This document shows positions 16,618 to 25,102 of a stretch of DNA of 64,000 nucleotides, piece by piece; position 1 is the stretch's first letter; each line of letters starts with the position of its first letter. A model generated the notes under the pieces. It worked only from the letters and a program-made list of their open reading frames with translations, was not told where the DNA came from and searched no databases. The DNA lies in contig NZ_CP064873.1 of the NCBI RefSeq assembly GCF_019056515.1, positions 3,100,001-3,164,000 of the forward strand. Reading direction: 5' to 3'. This DNA comes from Microbacterium paraoxydans. Lineage in GTDB: Bacteria > Actinomycetota > Actinomycetes > Actinomycetales > Microbacteriaceae. A program made the translations under genes and the position numbers.

Positions 16618-18603
16618 TCACCAGATGGTCACACGGGACGACTCCGGCAGCCAGAGGGCATCCTTCTCGGTGACGCCGAAGGCGTCGTAGAACGCATCGA
16701 TGTTGCGGACGATCTGGTTGCACCGGAACTCATTGGGCGAGTGCGGGTCGATCGTCAGCAGGCGCAGCGTCTCGGCCTCGCGGCTCTTCTGCTGCCAGAC
16801 CTGTGCCCAGGACAGGAGCAGCCGCTGCACGCCGGTGTAGCCGTCGATGACCGGCCCTTCGACGGGCTCCGGCACCGACGGATCGGCCCGCAGCGACAGC
16901 TCGTACGCCTTCAGCGCGATCCCGAGGCCGCCCAGATCGCCGATGTTCTCACCGATGGTGAGGGCGCCGTTCACGTGATGCTCGGCGTCCAGCCCCTCCG
17001 GCACGAGGGCGTCGTACTGCGCGATGAGCGCCTTCGTGCGCTCCTCGAAGGCCGCGCGATCCGCGTCGGTCCACCAGTCCTGCAGGCGCCCCTCGCCGTC
17101 GTATCGGCTGCCCTGATCGTCGAAACCGTGGCCGATCTCATGCCCGATGACCGCGCCGATCCCGCCGTAGTTCGCGGCCGCGTCCCGTCCGGCGTCGAAG
17201 AACGGGTACTGGAGGATGGCCGCGGGGAAGACGATCTCGTTCATCGAGGGGTTGTAGTACGCGTTCACCATCTGCGGCGGCATGTGCCACTCGGTGCGGT
17301 CGATCGGCTTCCCGACCTTGTCGATGTTGCGGTCGTGCTCGAAGATCGCCGCGCGGCGCACGTTGCCGAGGAGATCGGTCCGGTCGATCACGAGGGCCGA
17401 GTAGTCACGCCACACCTCGGGGTGGCCGATCTTCGGGGTGAACGCGTCCAGCTTCGCCAGCGCCCGCTGCCGGGTCTCCGCGGTCATCCACTCCAGGGTC
17501 TCGATGCTCTGCCGATAGGCCTCGACGAGGTTCGCGACGAGCTCGTCCATGGCCGCCTTCGCCGTCGGCGGGTAGTGCCGCTCGACGTAGACCTTGCCGA
17601 TCGCCTCGCCCAGGGCCCCTTCGGTGACGGAGACGCCGCGCTTCCAGCGTTCGCGGATCGTGGGGACGCCGGTGAGCTGGGTGCCGTAGAACGAGAAGTT
17701 CTCCTGCACGAGCTCGTCGGTGAGGTAGGGCGCAGCCGCGTGCACGACCTTCGCACGCAGCCAGGCCTTCCAGTCGTCCAGCCGCTCGGGAGTGAGCAGA
17801 GCGCCCAGCCCCTCGAAGAAGCTCGGCTGCGCGACGACGACCTCGTCGAACGCCTGCGGGTTCGTCGGCGTCACGGCTTCGCGCCACGGACTGAGGTCGA
17901 CGCCGGCGAGCTCCTGCAGCTCGTCCCACGTCTTGAGGTTGTAGGTCGCCACCGCGTCACGGCTGCGCACGTTGTCCCAGTGGTGTCCGGCGAGCTCGGT
18001 CTCCAGCGCGATGGAGCGCTCGGCCTGCGCCGCGGCATCGGTCACGCCGGCGAGCGAGAGCAGGCGCTCCAGGTGCTCCCGGTACGCCGCGCGGGTCTCC
18101 GCGAAGGTGTCGAGACGGAAGTAGCTCTCGTCCGGCAGCGAGAGCCCGGCCTGCACGAGCACCGGGAGGTAGCGCTCCGGGTTCCCGGGGTCGCCGTCGA
18201 CGTAGAGGCCGATCACCGCCGCCCGGCCCTCCCGGTCGTAGGTGCCCACGGTGCGCAGGAAGGCCGGGATGCCGTCGATCGCGTCGATCTCGGCGAACGT
18301 CTCGGCCAGCGGGGTCACGCCGGCGGCGGCGATGCGGTCGGTGTCCATGAAGCTCGCGAAGAGGTCGCCGATCTTGCGGGCGAGGGTGCCCTCCTCCGCC
18401 TCCTGCGACTCCTCGACGATCGCACGGACGTCCTTCTCGGCCTGCTCGGCCAGCAGATGGAAGGAGCCCCAGCGCGCCTTGTCCCCGGGGATCTCGGTGC
18501 GAGCGATCCAGGCGCCGTTCACGTGGCGATACAGGTCGTCCTGCGGGCGGATGTCGGGGCTGAGGTCGTCGAGCGCGAGGCCCGCGGGAAGCACGTCGGT
18601 CAT
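16618..18603 (-). CDS. M13-family (neprilysin/PepO-like) zinc metallopeptidase
   Basis: 661-aa peptidase. HEIGH (in GAVIGHEIGHGFDD) holds two zinc ligands and the catalytic Glu; the third ligand is in ENIGDLGGL. NAYYNPSMNEIVFPAAILQYPFFD is the typical substrate-binding segment. There is no signal peptide, so it is probably cytoplasmic and cleaves small peptides. ATG 18603 lies seven bases after TAGGCT, which argues against an in-frame ATG ten codons upstream. A loop near the C-terminus (VPEPVEGP) is encoded by an in-frame copy of a 22-bp dispersed repeat (16855-16876). Confidence 0.93.
   Translation of the reverse strand: MTDVLPAGLALDDLSPDIRPQDDLYRHVNGAWIARTEIPGDKARWGSFHLLAEQAEKDVRAIVEESQEAEEGTLARKIGDLFASFMDTDRIAAAGVTPLAETFAEIDAIDGIPAFLRTVGTYDREGRAAVIGLYVDGDPGNPERYLPVLVQAGLSLPDESYFRLDTFAETRAAYREHLERLLSLAGVTDAAAQAERSIALETELAGHHWDNVRSRDAVATYNLKTWDELQELAGVDLSPWREAVTPTNPQAFDEVVVAQPSFFEGLGALLTPERLDDWKAWLRAKVVHAAAPYLTDELVQENFSFYGTQLTGVPTIRERWKRGVSVTEGALGEAIGKVYVERHYPPTAKAAMDELVANLVEAYRQSIETLEWMTAETRQRALAKLDAFTPKIGHPEVWRDYSALVIDRTDLLGNVRRAAIFEHDRNIDKVGKPIDRTEWHMPPQMVNAYYNPSMNEIVFPAAILQYPFFDAGRDAAANYGGIGAVIGHEIGHGFDDQGSRYDGEGRLQDWWTDADRAAFEERTKALIAQYDALVPEGLDAEHHVNGALTIGENIGDLGGLGIALKAYELSLRADPSVPEPVEGPVIDGYTGVQRLLLSWAQVWQQKSREAETLRLLTIDPHSPNEFRCNQIVRNIDAFYDAFGVTEKDALWLPESSRVTIW
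16855..16876 (-). repeat. 22-bp dispersed repeat inside the M13 peptidase gene
   Basis: Matches the 22-mer at 40335-40356 at 19 of 22 positions and encodes VPEPVEG on the minus strand. It is in-frame and looks like a tolerated loop insertion. Confidence 0.55.
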
Positions 18604-18648
18604 GCGCTCCAGCCTATGGCCGGGGTCCCCCACGGTGTCCAGAAGACC

Positions 18649-19197
18649 TCAGTCCCGGCGTCGGCGCCCGAAGCGTCGGCGCCGCGGCGACGTCTCGGGC
18701 AGCGGTGTCCGCGCGGCCCGGCGTTCCGCCCACGCGACGACCTCGGCGTCGACGTCGCGCAGCGGGGTCACGACGGGAGGTCCGCCCTGGAGCTGGCGTC
18801 GGGCCTCGCGCACACGCCGGTTGAAGTCCTCGAGCACCTCGCGCACGTCGGACTCGCGACCGAGGAGGTCGAGCTGCCCGTCGAGCTCGCGGTCCTCCGT
18901 GCGCAGGAGGATGGCGGGAGGGCCGAGCCCGGTCAGGCCCTCGGTCTCGATCTTCCGGCGGATCCACCAGTCCGGGTCGTGGTGGTCGCCGAGACCTTCG
19001 AGCGGCTTCCCGGCTCCCGGCAGATCGTCGAAGTCGCCGCGACGGATGGCGACCTGGATGGCGGATTCGACGAAGGCGGCGCGGTCCACCGCGGCCGCGG
19101 CACCGGGCGGCGCGGCGGTGTCCGCCTCGTCGGGGGCAGCATCGCCCTGCTGCTGCCGCGCTCGATAGCGCGCGGCCGCCTCCCGGGGATCCGTCAT
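18649..19197 (-). CDS. DUF1992 (DnaJ-homologue C28 conserved domain) protein
   Basis: 182 aa. Residues about 45-100, including IQVAIRRGDFDDLPGAGKPL and WWIRRKIETEGL, are the conserved DUF1992 core; despite the domain's name there is no J-domain. The C-terminal tail is strongly basic (RRRRFGRRRR). Function is unknown. GGAGG precedes ATG 19197. It lies upstream of the M13 peptidase on the same strand, 45 bases away. Confidence 0.87.
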   Translation of the reverse strand: MTDPREAAARYRARQQQGDAAPDEADTAAPPGAAAAVDRAAFVESAIQVAIRRGDFDDLPGAGKPLEGLGDHHDPDWWIRRKIETEGLTGLGPPAILLRTEDRELDGQLDLLGRESDVREVLEDFNRRVREARRQLQGGPPVVTPLRDVDAEVVAWAERRAARTPLPETSPRRRRFGRRRRD

Positions 19198-19291
19198 GGT
19201 GCGCCTCCGTCCGCTGGGATCTCCTCCTTCACCCTACGTCCGGTCGAGGCCGGCGGTCTCGGGTGTCGACGACAGGTCATAGGCTCGGAGG

Positions 19292-20614
19292 ATGGCCGCC
19301 CGCACCTCCCTGAACCGCGAGATCCTGCGCCTCGCGGTCCCCGCCCTCGGCGCGCTCATCGCGGAGCCGGCCTTCCTCATCGTCGACGCCGCCCTCGTCG
19401 GCCATCTCGGCACCGTCCCCCTCGCCGGGCTCGGCATCGCCGGAGCCGTGCTGCAGACGATCGTCGGCCTCATGGTGTTCCTCGCGTACTCCACGACCCC
19501 CGCGGTCGCGCGACGATTCGGGGCCGGGCGTCCGGGAGAGGCGGTCTCGGTCGGGATCAACGGCATGTGGCTCGCGCTCGGCCTTGGTGCCGTGCTCGCC
19601 GTCGTCGGCGCCGTCTCGTCGCCCTGGCTCGTCTCCCTGTTCGGCGCGAGCGCGGAGGTCGCGGCACAGGCGAACGAGTACCTCGTGATCTCGATGTGGG
19701 GGCTCCCGGCGATGCTCATCGTGTTCGCCGCCACCGGGCTGCTGCGCGGGATGCAGGACACCATGACCCCACTGTGGATCGCGGGGCTCGGCTTCGCGGC
19801 GAACGCCCTGCTGAACTGGCTCTTCATCTACGGCCTCGGCTGGGGCATCGCCGGCTCCGCGGCAGGTACGGTGACGGCGCAATGGGGCATGGTCGCGGCG
19901 TACGCGCTCGTAGTCCGGCGCCTGGCGACCCGGCACAGCGCCTCGTTGCGCGCCCAGCGGGAGGGCCTGCGCCACACCGCGACGTCGGGCGGCTGGCTGT
20001 TCCTCCGCACCGTGAGCCTGCGCGTCGCCCTGCTCGCCACCGTGGCCGTGGCGACCGGGATCGGCACCGAGGAGCTCGCCGGGTGGCAGATCGTGTTCAC
20101 CATCTTCTCGGCGGCGGCCTTCGCCCTCGACGCGCTCGCGATCGCCGCGCAGGCGCTGATCGGCAAGGAGCTGGGCGCCGGTGACGAGGAGCAGGTGCGC
20201 CGAGTGCTGGCGCGGACGGTCGCGTGGGGAGCGTGGTTCGGCGTCGTGGTCGGCGCCGTCATCGCCGCCCTCTCCGGGGTGCTCGGCATCGTCTTCACCG
20301 GCGATCAGGGCGTGGCAGAGGTGGTGCAGCCGGCCCTGCTCGTGCTCGCGGTGGCGCAGCCGGTCGCGGGCGTGGTGTTCGTGCTCGACGGAGTGCTCAT
20401 GGGAGCGAACGACGCCCGGTACCTGGCGATCGCGGGCGGTCTGAACCTCGTCCCGTTCCTGCCCACTCTGGCGATCATCGCCGCGACGGGGGTCCACGGC
20501 ACCGCCGGCCTCGTATGGCTCGCCGTCGCGTTCTTCGGGGTGTACCTGCTCGCACGGCTGGCGACGCTGGGGTGGCGAGTGCGCTCCGGGCGATGGCTCG
20601 CCGCGCCGGCGTAG
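19292..20614 (+). CDS. MATE-family multidrug/cation antiporter
   Basis: 440 aa in about 12 membrane segments arranged as two related halves. The N-terminal half begins REILRLAVPALGALIAEPAFLIVDAALVGHLG, and GLLRGMQDTMTPLW is the conserved inter-helix segment of DinF-like MATE proteins. ATG 19292 lies six bases after TAGGCT (19280-19285). The substrate is unknown. Confidence 0.92.
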   Translation: MAARTSLNREILRLAVPALGALIAEPAFLIVDAALVGHLGTVPLAGLGIAGAVLQTIVGLMVFLAYSTTPAVARRFGAGRPGEAVSVGINGMWLALGLGAVLAVVGAVSSPWLVSLFGASAEVAAQANEYLVISMWGLPAMLIVFAATGLLRGMQDTMTPLWIAGLGFAANALLNWLFIYGLGWGIAGSAAGTVTAQWGMVAAYALVVRRLATRHSASLRAQREGLRHTATSGGWLFLRTVSLRVALLATVAVATGIGTEELAGWQIVFTIFSAAAFALDALAIAAQALIGKELGAGDEEQVRRVLARTVAWGAWFGVVVGAVIAALSGVLGIVFTGDQGVAEVVQPALLVLAVAQPVAGVVFVLDGVLMGANDARYLAIAGGLNLVPFLPTLAIIAATGVHGTAGLVWLAVAFFGVYLLARLATLGWRVRSGRWLAAPA

Positions 20615-20724
20615 CTCCTCCACAGGCGACCCGAAGAACGACTTATCCCCCGCCGCCGGGCACAGCGGAATACAGCGCCCCGCCACTCTGTCGCTCCGGT
20701 CCAGCATGGAGCGACACTGAAGGG

Positions 20725-21093
20725 ATGCTGGGGATGAACGACGCGCAGGTATGGACGACGATCGGGGTTCTCGCCTCGGGCATGTACGCCACGATCACGC
20801 TCATGGCGACGATGTTCGTGAGGATCATCAAGACGGAGATCGGCACGGTCCGCACGGAGATCGGCGGGATCCACACGGAGATCGGCGGGATCAAGGGCGA
20901 GATCGGCGGGATCAAGGGCGAGATCGGCGGGATCAAGGGCGAGATCGTCGGGATCAGGGGCGAGATCGTCGGCGTGAAAGCCGAGATCGGGGATCTCCGG
21001 AAGGAGGTGCACGGTCTGAGCCGGCGCATGGACGGCCTCGACCGCGACGTCAGCGCGATCTCGCGGCACCTTTTCGGCATCGATCCGGCCTGA
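20725..21093 (+). CDS. Membrane-anchored coiled-coil protein built of 7-residue repeats
   Basis: 122 aa: one membrane segment (about residues 9-32, TTIGVLASGMYATITLMATMF), then eight nearly identical heptads of the form GEIGGIK, then a charged tail. Isoleucines at alternating 3/4 spacing predict a coiled coil. The repeat is also conserved in DNA as a 21-bp tandem. ATG 20725 lies six bases after GACACT; ATG 20734 is also possible. Function is unknown. A protein of the same architecture with 11-residue repeats is at 37582-37983. Confidence 0.75.
   Translation: MLGMNDAQVWTTIGVLASGMYATITLMATMFVRIIKTEIGTVRTEIGGIHTEIGGIKGEIGGIKGEIGGIKGEIVGIRGEIVGVKAEIGDLRKEVHGLSRRMDGLDRDVSAISRHLFGIDPA
20836..21003 (+). 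repeat. 21-bp coding tandem repeat, eight units
   Basis: GAGATC begins units at 20836, 20857, 20878, 20899, 20920, 20941, 20962 and 20983. The units from 20878 to 20940 are almost identical, a pattern expected from recent slippage expansion. Confidence 0.85.
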
Positions 21094-21120
21094 CGAAGCA
21101 GGTACGACCGCTCGTCGTGC

Positions 21121-21786
21121 TCACTCCGCGTGGCGACGACACCACTCGTACATGATGACGGCGGCGGCGGCACTCGCGTTGATCGATCGGGTCGAGCCGT
21201 ACTGCGTGATCTCGATGTGACCGGAGGCGGCAGCCAGTGCCTCCGGCGACAGGCCCGGCCCCTCCTGACCGAAGAGGAGCACGCACGAGCGCGGCAGGTC
21301 GGCGCGGTCCACCGGCACGGCCCCGTCGACGTTGTCGATCGCGATGACGGGCAGACCCTCTGCGGCCGCCCAGGCGGCGAAGGTCGCGATGTCCTCGTGG
21401 TGCACGACGTGCTGGTAGCGGTCGGTCACCATGGCGCCGCGCTTGTTCCAGCGACGGCGGCCGATGATGTGCACCGTATCGGCGAGGAACGCGTTGGCGC
21501 TGCGCACGATGGAACCGATGTTCATGTCGTGCTGCCAGTTCTCGATCGCGACGTGGAACGGATGACGCCGCGTATCGAGATCGGCGACGATCGCCTCCAT
21601 GCGCCAGTAGCGATAGCGGTCGATGACGTTTCGCGTGTCGCCGTGCGCGAGGAGCTCGGAATCGTACTGCTCTCCCTCGGGCCAGGCCGACCGCCCTCCG
21701 GGCCACGGGCCGACGCCGTATCCGGGCTGCGCCGAGGGCCCCCCGGGGGCGGTCGGTTCCGTGCTCTCGGGGCGCTGCGCTTCCAT
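21121..21786 (-). CDS. TrmH-family (SpoU) RNA 2'-O-methyltransferase
   Basis: 221 aa. SPOUT knot motifs are clear: NIGSIVRSANAF (motif 1), LLFGQEGPGLS (motif 2) and TQYGSTRSINASAAAAV (motif 3), which bind S-adenosylmethionine. The first 40 residues are Pro/Gly-rich and disordered. The target, tRNA or rRNA ribose, cannot be told from sequence. ATG 21786 follows TAGCCT by six bases on the minus strand. Confidence 0.9.
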   Translation of the reverse strand: MEAQRPESTEPTAPGGPSAQPGYGVGPWPGGRSAWPEGEQYDSELLAHGDTRNVIDRYRYWRMEAIVADLDTRRHPFHVAIENWQHDMNIGSIVRSANAFLADTVHIIGRRRWNKRGAMVTDRYQHVVHHEDIATFAAWAAAEGLPVIAIDNVDGAVPVDRADLPRSCVLLFGQEGPGLSPEALAAASGHIEITQYGSTRSINASAAAAVIMYEWCRRHAE

Positions 21787-21880
21787 CCCGCCAGGCTATC
21801 GCCGCCTCCGCCTGGTCGCCGTCGGGCGGAGGAGCCGGCACCCGGTCGTCGAAGGGGTCCCGGGCCATCACGACACGATA

Positions 21881-21924
21881 TTTAGGTGTGCCGAAAAATA
21901 CGCTACGGTTTCGGTGTGCCTAAA
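21881..21924 (+). promoter_or_regulatory. Two MntR/DtxR-type boxes over the mntH promoter
   Basis: TTTAGGTGTGCCGAAA (21881-21896) and TTTCGGTGTGCCTAAA (21909-21924) are imperfect palindromes, and each is close to the other's reverse complement. The first covers the -35 position and the second spans the leaderless start (TACGGT at 21904-21909, GTG 21916). The DtxR-type gene two genes downstream is the obvious ligand. Confidence 0.72.
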
Positions 21925-23199
21925 AATCCCACCGCGTCCGTGATCCCCGCCCGCACCGCTTCGCCGCGCCTGCTGTGGCTGCTGGGACCGGCGCTGGTGG
22001 CGGGTGTGGCCTATCTCGACCCGGGCAACGTCGCCAGCAACATGACAGCGGGGGCGCAGTACGGCTATCTGCTCGTGTGGGTGGTCGTCGCCGGCAACGT
22101 GATGGCCTGGCTGATCCAGTACCTGTCCGCGAAGCTCGGCGTCGTCACCGGCCAGAGCCTCCCGGAGGTGCTGGGCCAGCGGCTGCGCCGCCCCTGGGCC
22201 CGCCGCGCCTACTGGCTCCAGGCGGAGCTGGTCGCGATGGCGACGGACCTCGCCGAGGTCATCGGCGGCGCCGTCGCCCTGAACCTTCTCTTCGGCGTGC
22301 CGCTGCTGTGGGGCGGCCTCATCACCGGGGCCGTGTCCATGGTCCTGCTCGCGGTGCAGAACCGTCGCGGCGCCCGACCGTTCGAGTTCGTGATCATCGG
22401 CCTCATGTTCGTGATCACGATCGGCTTCATGGCCGGCCTGTTCCTCGCGCCACCCGACCCGGTCGGCGTCGTGAGCGGCCTCGTGCCGCGCTTCGAGGAC
22501 ACGGGGTCCGTGCTCCTCGCCGCCTCGATCCTCGGCGCGACGATCATGCCGCACGCGATCTACGCGCACTCCTCTCTGGCCCGCGACCGGTTCGGTGCGA
22601 CGAGTGCCGAGACGACCGAGGAGGCGGCCCGGATCGAGACCTCGCGGATCCGCCGCCTGCTCACGGCGACGCGCTGGGATGTGACGATCGCGATGGTCAT
22701 CGCGGGCTCGGTGAACCTCGGCATCCTCCTGCTCGCGGCGGCGAACCTCGCGGGCGTCGCGGGCACCGACTCGCTGGAGGGGGCGCACGCCGCCCTCGCC
22801 GCAGGCCTCGGCCCGGTCGTGGCGACCTTCTTCGCCGTGGGACTGCTCGCCTCGGGTCTCGCCTCGACCTCCGTCGGCGCGTACGCGGGCGCCGAGATCA
22901 TGCACGGCCTCCTGCACGTGCGCATCCCCCTGCTGGCCCGCCGCCTCGTGACGCTCATCCCCGCGCTGGTGATCCTCGGCATCGGGGTGGACCCCACGCT
23001 CGCCCTCGTCCTCAGCCAGGTCGTGCTGTCGTTCGGCATCCCGTTCGCGCTGATCCCGCTCGTCGCCCTCACCGCGCAGCGCCGCACGCTCGGCGCCTGG
23101 GTCAACCGGGTGTGGACGACGGTCGCCGGCGTCGTGGCCTCCGTGCTCCTCATCGCCCTGAACGGCGCCCTGCTCTGGCTGGTGCTGACGGGGGCATGA
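21916..23199 (+). CDS. mntH: Nramp-family divalent metal (Mn/Fe) importer
   Basis: 427-aa proton-coupled importer with 11 membrane segments. Metal-site motifs are YLDPGNVASN in the first segment and MPHAIYAHS in the sixth. GTG 21916 is six bases after TACGGT; an in-frame ATG ten codons upstream would place the start before the promoter. The start is embedded in MntR-like boxes, so repression by metal-loaded MntR is likely. A small membrane gene and the regulator follow on the same strand. Confidence 0.92.
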   Translation: MPKNPTASVIPARTASPRLLWLLGPALVAGVAYLDPGNVASNMTAGAQYGYLLVWVVVAGNVMAWLIQYLSAKLGVVTGQSLPEVLGQRLRRPWARRAYWLQAELVAMATDLAEVIGGAVALNLLFGVPLLWGGLITGAVSMVLLAVQNRRGARPFEFVIIGLMFVITIGFMAGLFLAPPDPVGVVSGLVPRFEDTGSVLLAASILGATIMPHAIYAHSSLARDRFGATSAETTEEAARIETSRIRRLLTATRWDVTIAMVIAGSVNLGILLLAAANLAGVAGTDSLEGAHAALAAGLGPVVATFFAVGLLASGLASTSVGAYAGAEIMHGLLHVRIPLLARRLVTLIPALVILGIGVDPTLALVLSQVVLSFGIPFALIPLVALTAQRRTLGAWVNRVWTTVAGVVASVLLIALNGALLWLVLTGA

Positions 23200-23219
23200 C
23201 GCCGGATAGGCTCGACATC

Positions 23220-23519
23220 ATGTCTGCAGACTCCGCCCGTCGCACCGTCCGCCTCCTCACCTGGAGCGGCTTCGCGACCGGGGTCATCGGCGGTCTGCTC
23301 ATCGCGTTCCCGAAGGTCATCGGCCCCGCCAGCCCGTGGGTGCAGCTCGCGCTCGGCGTCGCGACCCTGATCTTCGCCTTCCGTGCCCGCAAGGTGGGCA
23401 TCGCCGAGGTGGAGGGCTTCGACGGGCGCCTCTCGCTCGCCGCCGCCCTCCTGGGGTTCCTCGTGCTCTTCTTCGCGGGGCAGGCGGCCGTGATCCTGCT
23501 CGGCTCCGCGAGCGCCTGA
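23220..23519 (+). CDS. Small hydrophobic membrane protein
   Basis: 99 aa with three predicted membrane segments (WSGFATGVIGGLLIAF, WVQLALGVATLIFAF, LAAALLGFLVLFFAGQAAVIL). I do not recognise a family. ATG 23220 lies seven bases after TAGGCT (23207-23212), so it has its own promoter although it sits between mntH and mntR. Confidence 0.75.
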   Translation: MSADSARRTVRLLTWSGFATGVIGGLLIAFPKVIGPASPWVQLALGVATLIFAFRARKVGIAEVEGFDGRLSLAAALLGFLVLFFAGQAAVILLGSASA

Positions 23520-23563
23520 CTCAGGCCGCGAGGCCGGCCGACCCGGACACGTAGAGTGGTGGG

Positions 23564-24196
23564 GTGGCATCCCCGGCAGCTGACGACTATCTGAAGACCG
23601 TCTACGCGCACACCGAGTGGCAGGATGCGCCGATCACCCCCTCGGTCCTGGCGGCCAAGCTCGGCATCGCCCCGTCGTCGGTCACGGAAATGGTGAAGAA
23701 GCTCGCCGCGGCGGGACTCGTGTCGCACGTGCCCTACGGAGCGGTCCGGCTGACGGACGCGGGGACCACCCGGGCCCTCGCGATGGTCCGCCGCCACCGC
23801 CTCATCGAGACCTGGCTCGTGCGGGAGTTCGGGTACGGATGGGATGAGGTGCACGACGAGGCCGAGGTGCTGGAGCACACCATCAGCGACCGGCTGCTCG
23901 AGGGCATCGACGAGCGCCTGGGACGACCGCGCTTCGACCCGCACGGAGACGCCATCCCGGACGCGGAGGGCCGCATCGAACGGGAGCCCTTCGTCCTGCT
24001 CGCCGATGCCCCGGAAGGACACACCGGCCGCGTTCTCCGCGTCGACGACCGCGACCCGGAGCTCTTGCGGACCCTCGACTCCCACGGGGTCGTCGTGGGG
24101 ACGTCCGTGACGGTGACCCCGTCCGGCATCGCCCTCGACGGCACCGAGCCGCCGCTGCCCCCCGCCGCCCGCGACGTGGTGTGGTTGTCGGCCTGA
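23564..24196 (+). CDS. mntR: DtxR-family metal-dependent repressor
   Basis: 210 aa. The N-terminal winged helix includes PSSVTEMVKKLAAAGLVSHVPYG; the metal and dimer domain has WDEVHDEAEVLEHTISDRL, and a C-terminal SH3/FeoA-like domain follows from about residue 145. GTG 23564 lies six bases after TAGAGT. Linkage to mntH and two palindromic boxes argue for an Mn-responsive MntR rather than an iron DtxR. The gene is followed by repeat copy C, a possible terminator. Confidence 0.85.
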   Translation: MASPAADDYLKTVYAHTEWQDAPITPSVLAAKLGIAPSSVTEMVKKLAAAGLVSHVPYGAVRLTDAGTTRALAMVRRHRLIETWLVREFGYGWDEVHDEAEVLEHTISDRLLEGIDERLGRPRFDPHGDAIPDAEGRIEREPFVLLADAPEGHTGRVLRVDDRDPELLRTLDSHGVVVGTSVTVTPSGIALDGTEPPLPPAARDVVWLSA

Positions 24197-24203
24197 CCCC
24201 GGC

Positions 24204-24262
24204 TTCGAATCGCGCACTTTGCGGCAAACCGGCCGGGGATGGGACCAATCAGGCGATTCGAA
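24204..24262. repeat. 59-bp palindrome-ended intergenic element, copy C
   Basis: TTCGAATCGC (24204-24213) and GCGATTCGAA (24253-24262) flank exactly 39 bases, as in copies A and B. It starts eight bases after the mntR stop codon. Confidence 0.8.
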
Positions 24263-24291
24263 AGGAAAGGTGGGGCCTCTAGGCTGAGCAC

Positions 24292-25101
24292 ATGGCACAC
24301 CGTGACGACATCGAATGCTGGCTCACCGACATGGACGGCGTGCTCGTCCATGAGAACGACGCCATCCCCGGGGCCTCCGAACTCCTCGCCGGATGGGAGC
24401 GCAACGAGATCCCGTACCTCGTGCTCACGAACAACTCGATCTTCACCGCCCGCGACCTCTCGGCCCGCCTCCGTGCGAGCGGCCTGATCGTGCCGGAGGA
24501 GCGCATCTGGACCTCGGCGCTCGCGACCGCCGACTTCCTCGCGCAGCAGCTCCCGGGCGGCTCCGCCTTCGTCATCGGCGAGGCCGGCATCCTCACCGCG
24601 CTGCACGAGGCCGGCTTCATCATGACCGAGACGAACCCCGACTTCGTCGTCGTCGGCGAGACCCGCAACTACTCGTTCGAGGCCATCACGAAGGCCATCC
24701 GCCACATCATCAACGGCTCGCGCTTCATCGTGACCAACCCGGACGCCACCGGCCCGAGCGCCGACGGGGTGCTGCCGGCCACGGGTGCGATCGCCGCCCT
24801 CATCACCAAGGCCACCGGCAAGGAGCCCTACGTCGTCGGCAAGCCCAATCCGATGATGTTCCGTTCGGCCCTGAACAAGATCGGCGCGCACTCGAAGAAG
24901 ACCGGCATGATCGGCGACCGGATGGACACGGACATCGTCGCCGGCATCGAGGCGGGTCTGCACACGGTGCTCGTGCTCACCGGCATCAGCGACCAGCGGA
25001 TCATCGAGCAGTACCCCTTCCGCCCGGACGAGATCGTCGACTCGGTCGCCGACCTGCTGCCAACCATCACCGACTCGATCCCCACCCTCGACGAGGACTG
25101 A
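24292..25101 (+). CDS. HAD-IIA phosphatase (NagD-like)
   Basis: 269 aa. The nucleophile Asp is in LTDMDGVLVH (about residue 14), VLTNNS gives the motif II region, GKPNPMMF carries the motif III Lys, and IGDRMDTDI the motif IV acids. NagD-type enzymes dephosphorylate nucleotides and sugar phosphates; the substrate here is unknown. ATG 24292 is six bases after TAGGCT. The stop is one base before the next gene, so the three following genes may be one operon. Confidence 0.92.
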   Translation: MAHRDDIECWLTDMDGVLVHENDAIPGASELLAGWERNEIPYLVLTNNSIFTARDLSARLRASGLIVPEERIWTSALATADFLAQQLPGGSAFVIGEAGILTALHEAGFIMTETNPDFVVVGETRNYSFEAITKAIRHIINGSRFIVTNPDATGPSADGVLPATGAIAALITKATGKEPYVVGKPNPMMFRSALNKIGAHSKKTGMIGDRMDTDIVAGIEAGLHTVLVLTGISDQRIIEQYPFRPDEIVDSVADLLPTITDSIPTLDED

Positions 25102-25102
25102 C

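Noticed and set aside
15544..20184. Very long open frame (over 1500 codons) on the plus strand
   Set aside because: It is antisense to the beta-lactamase-fold, M13 and DUF1992 genes and has the arginine/glycine/histidine-rich composition of a shadow frame in GC-rich DNA.
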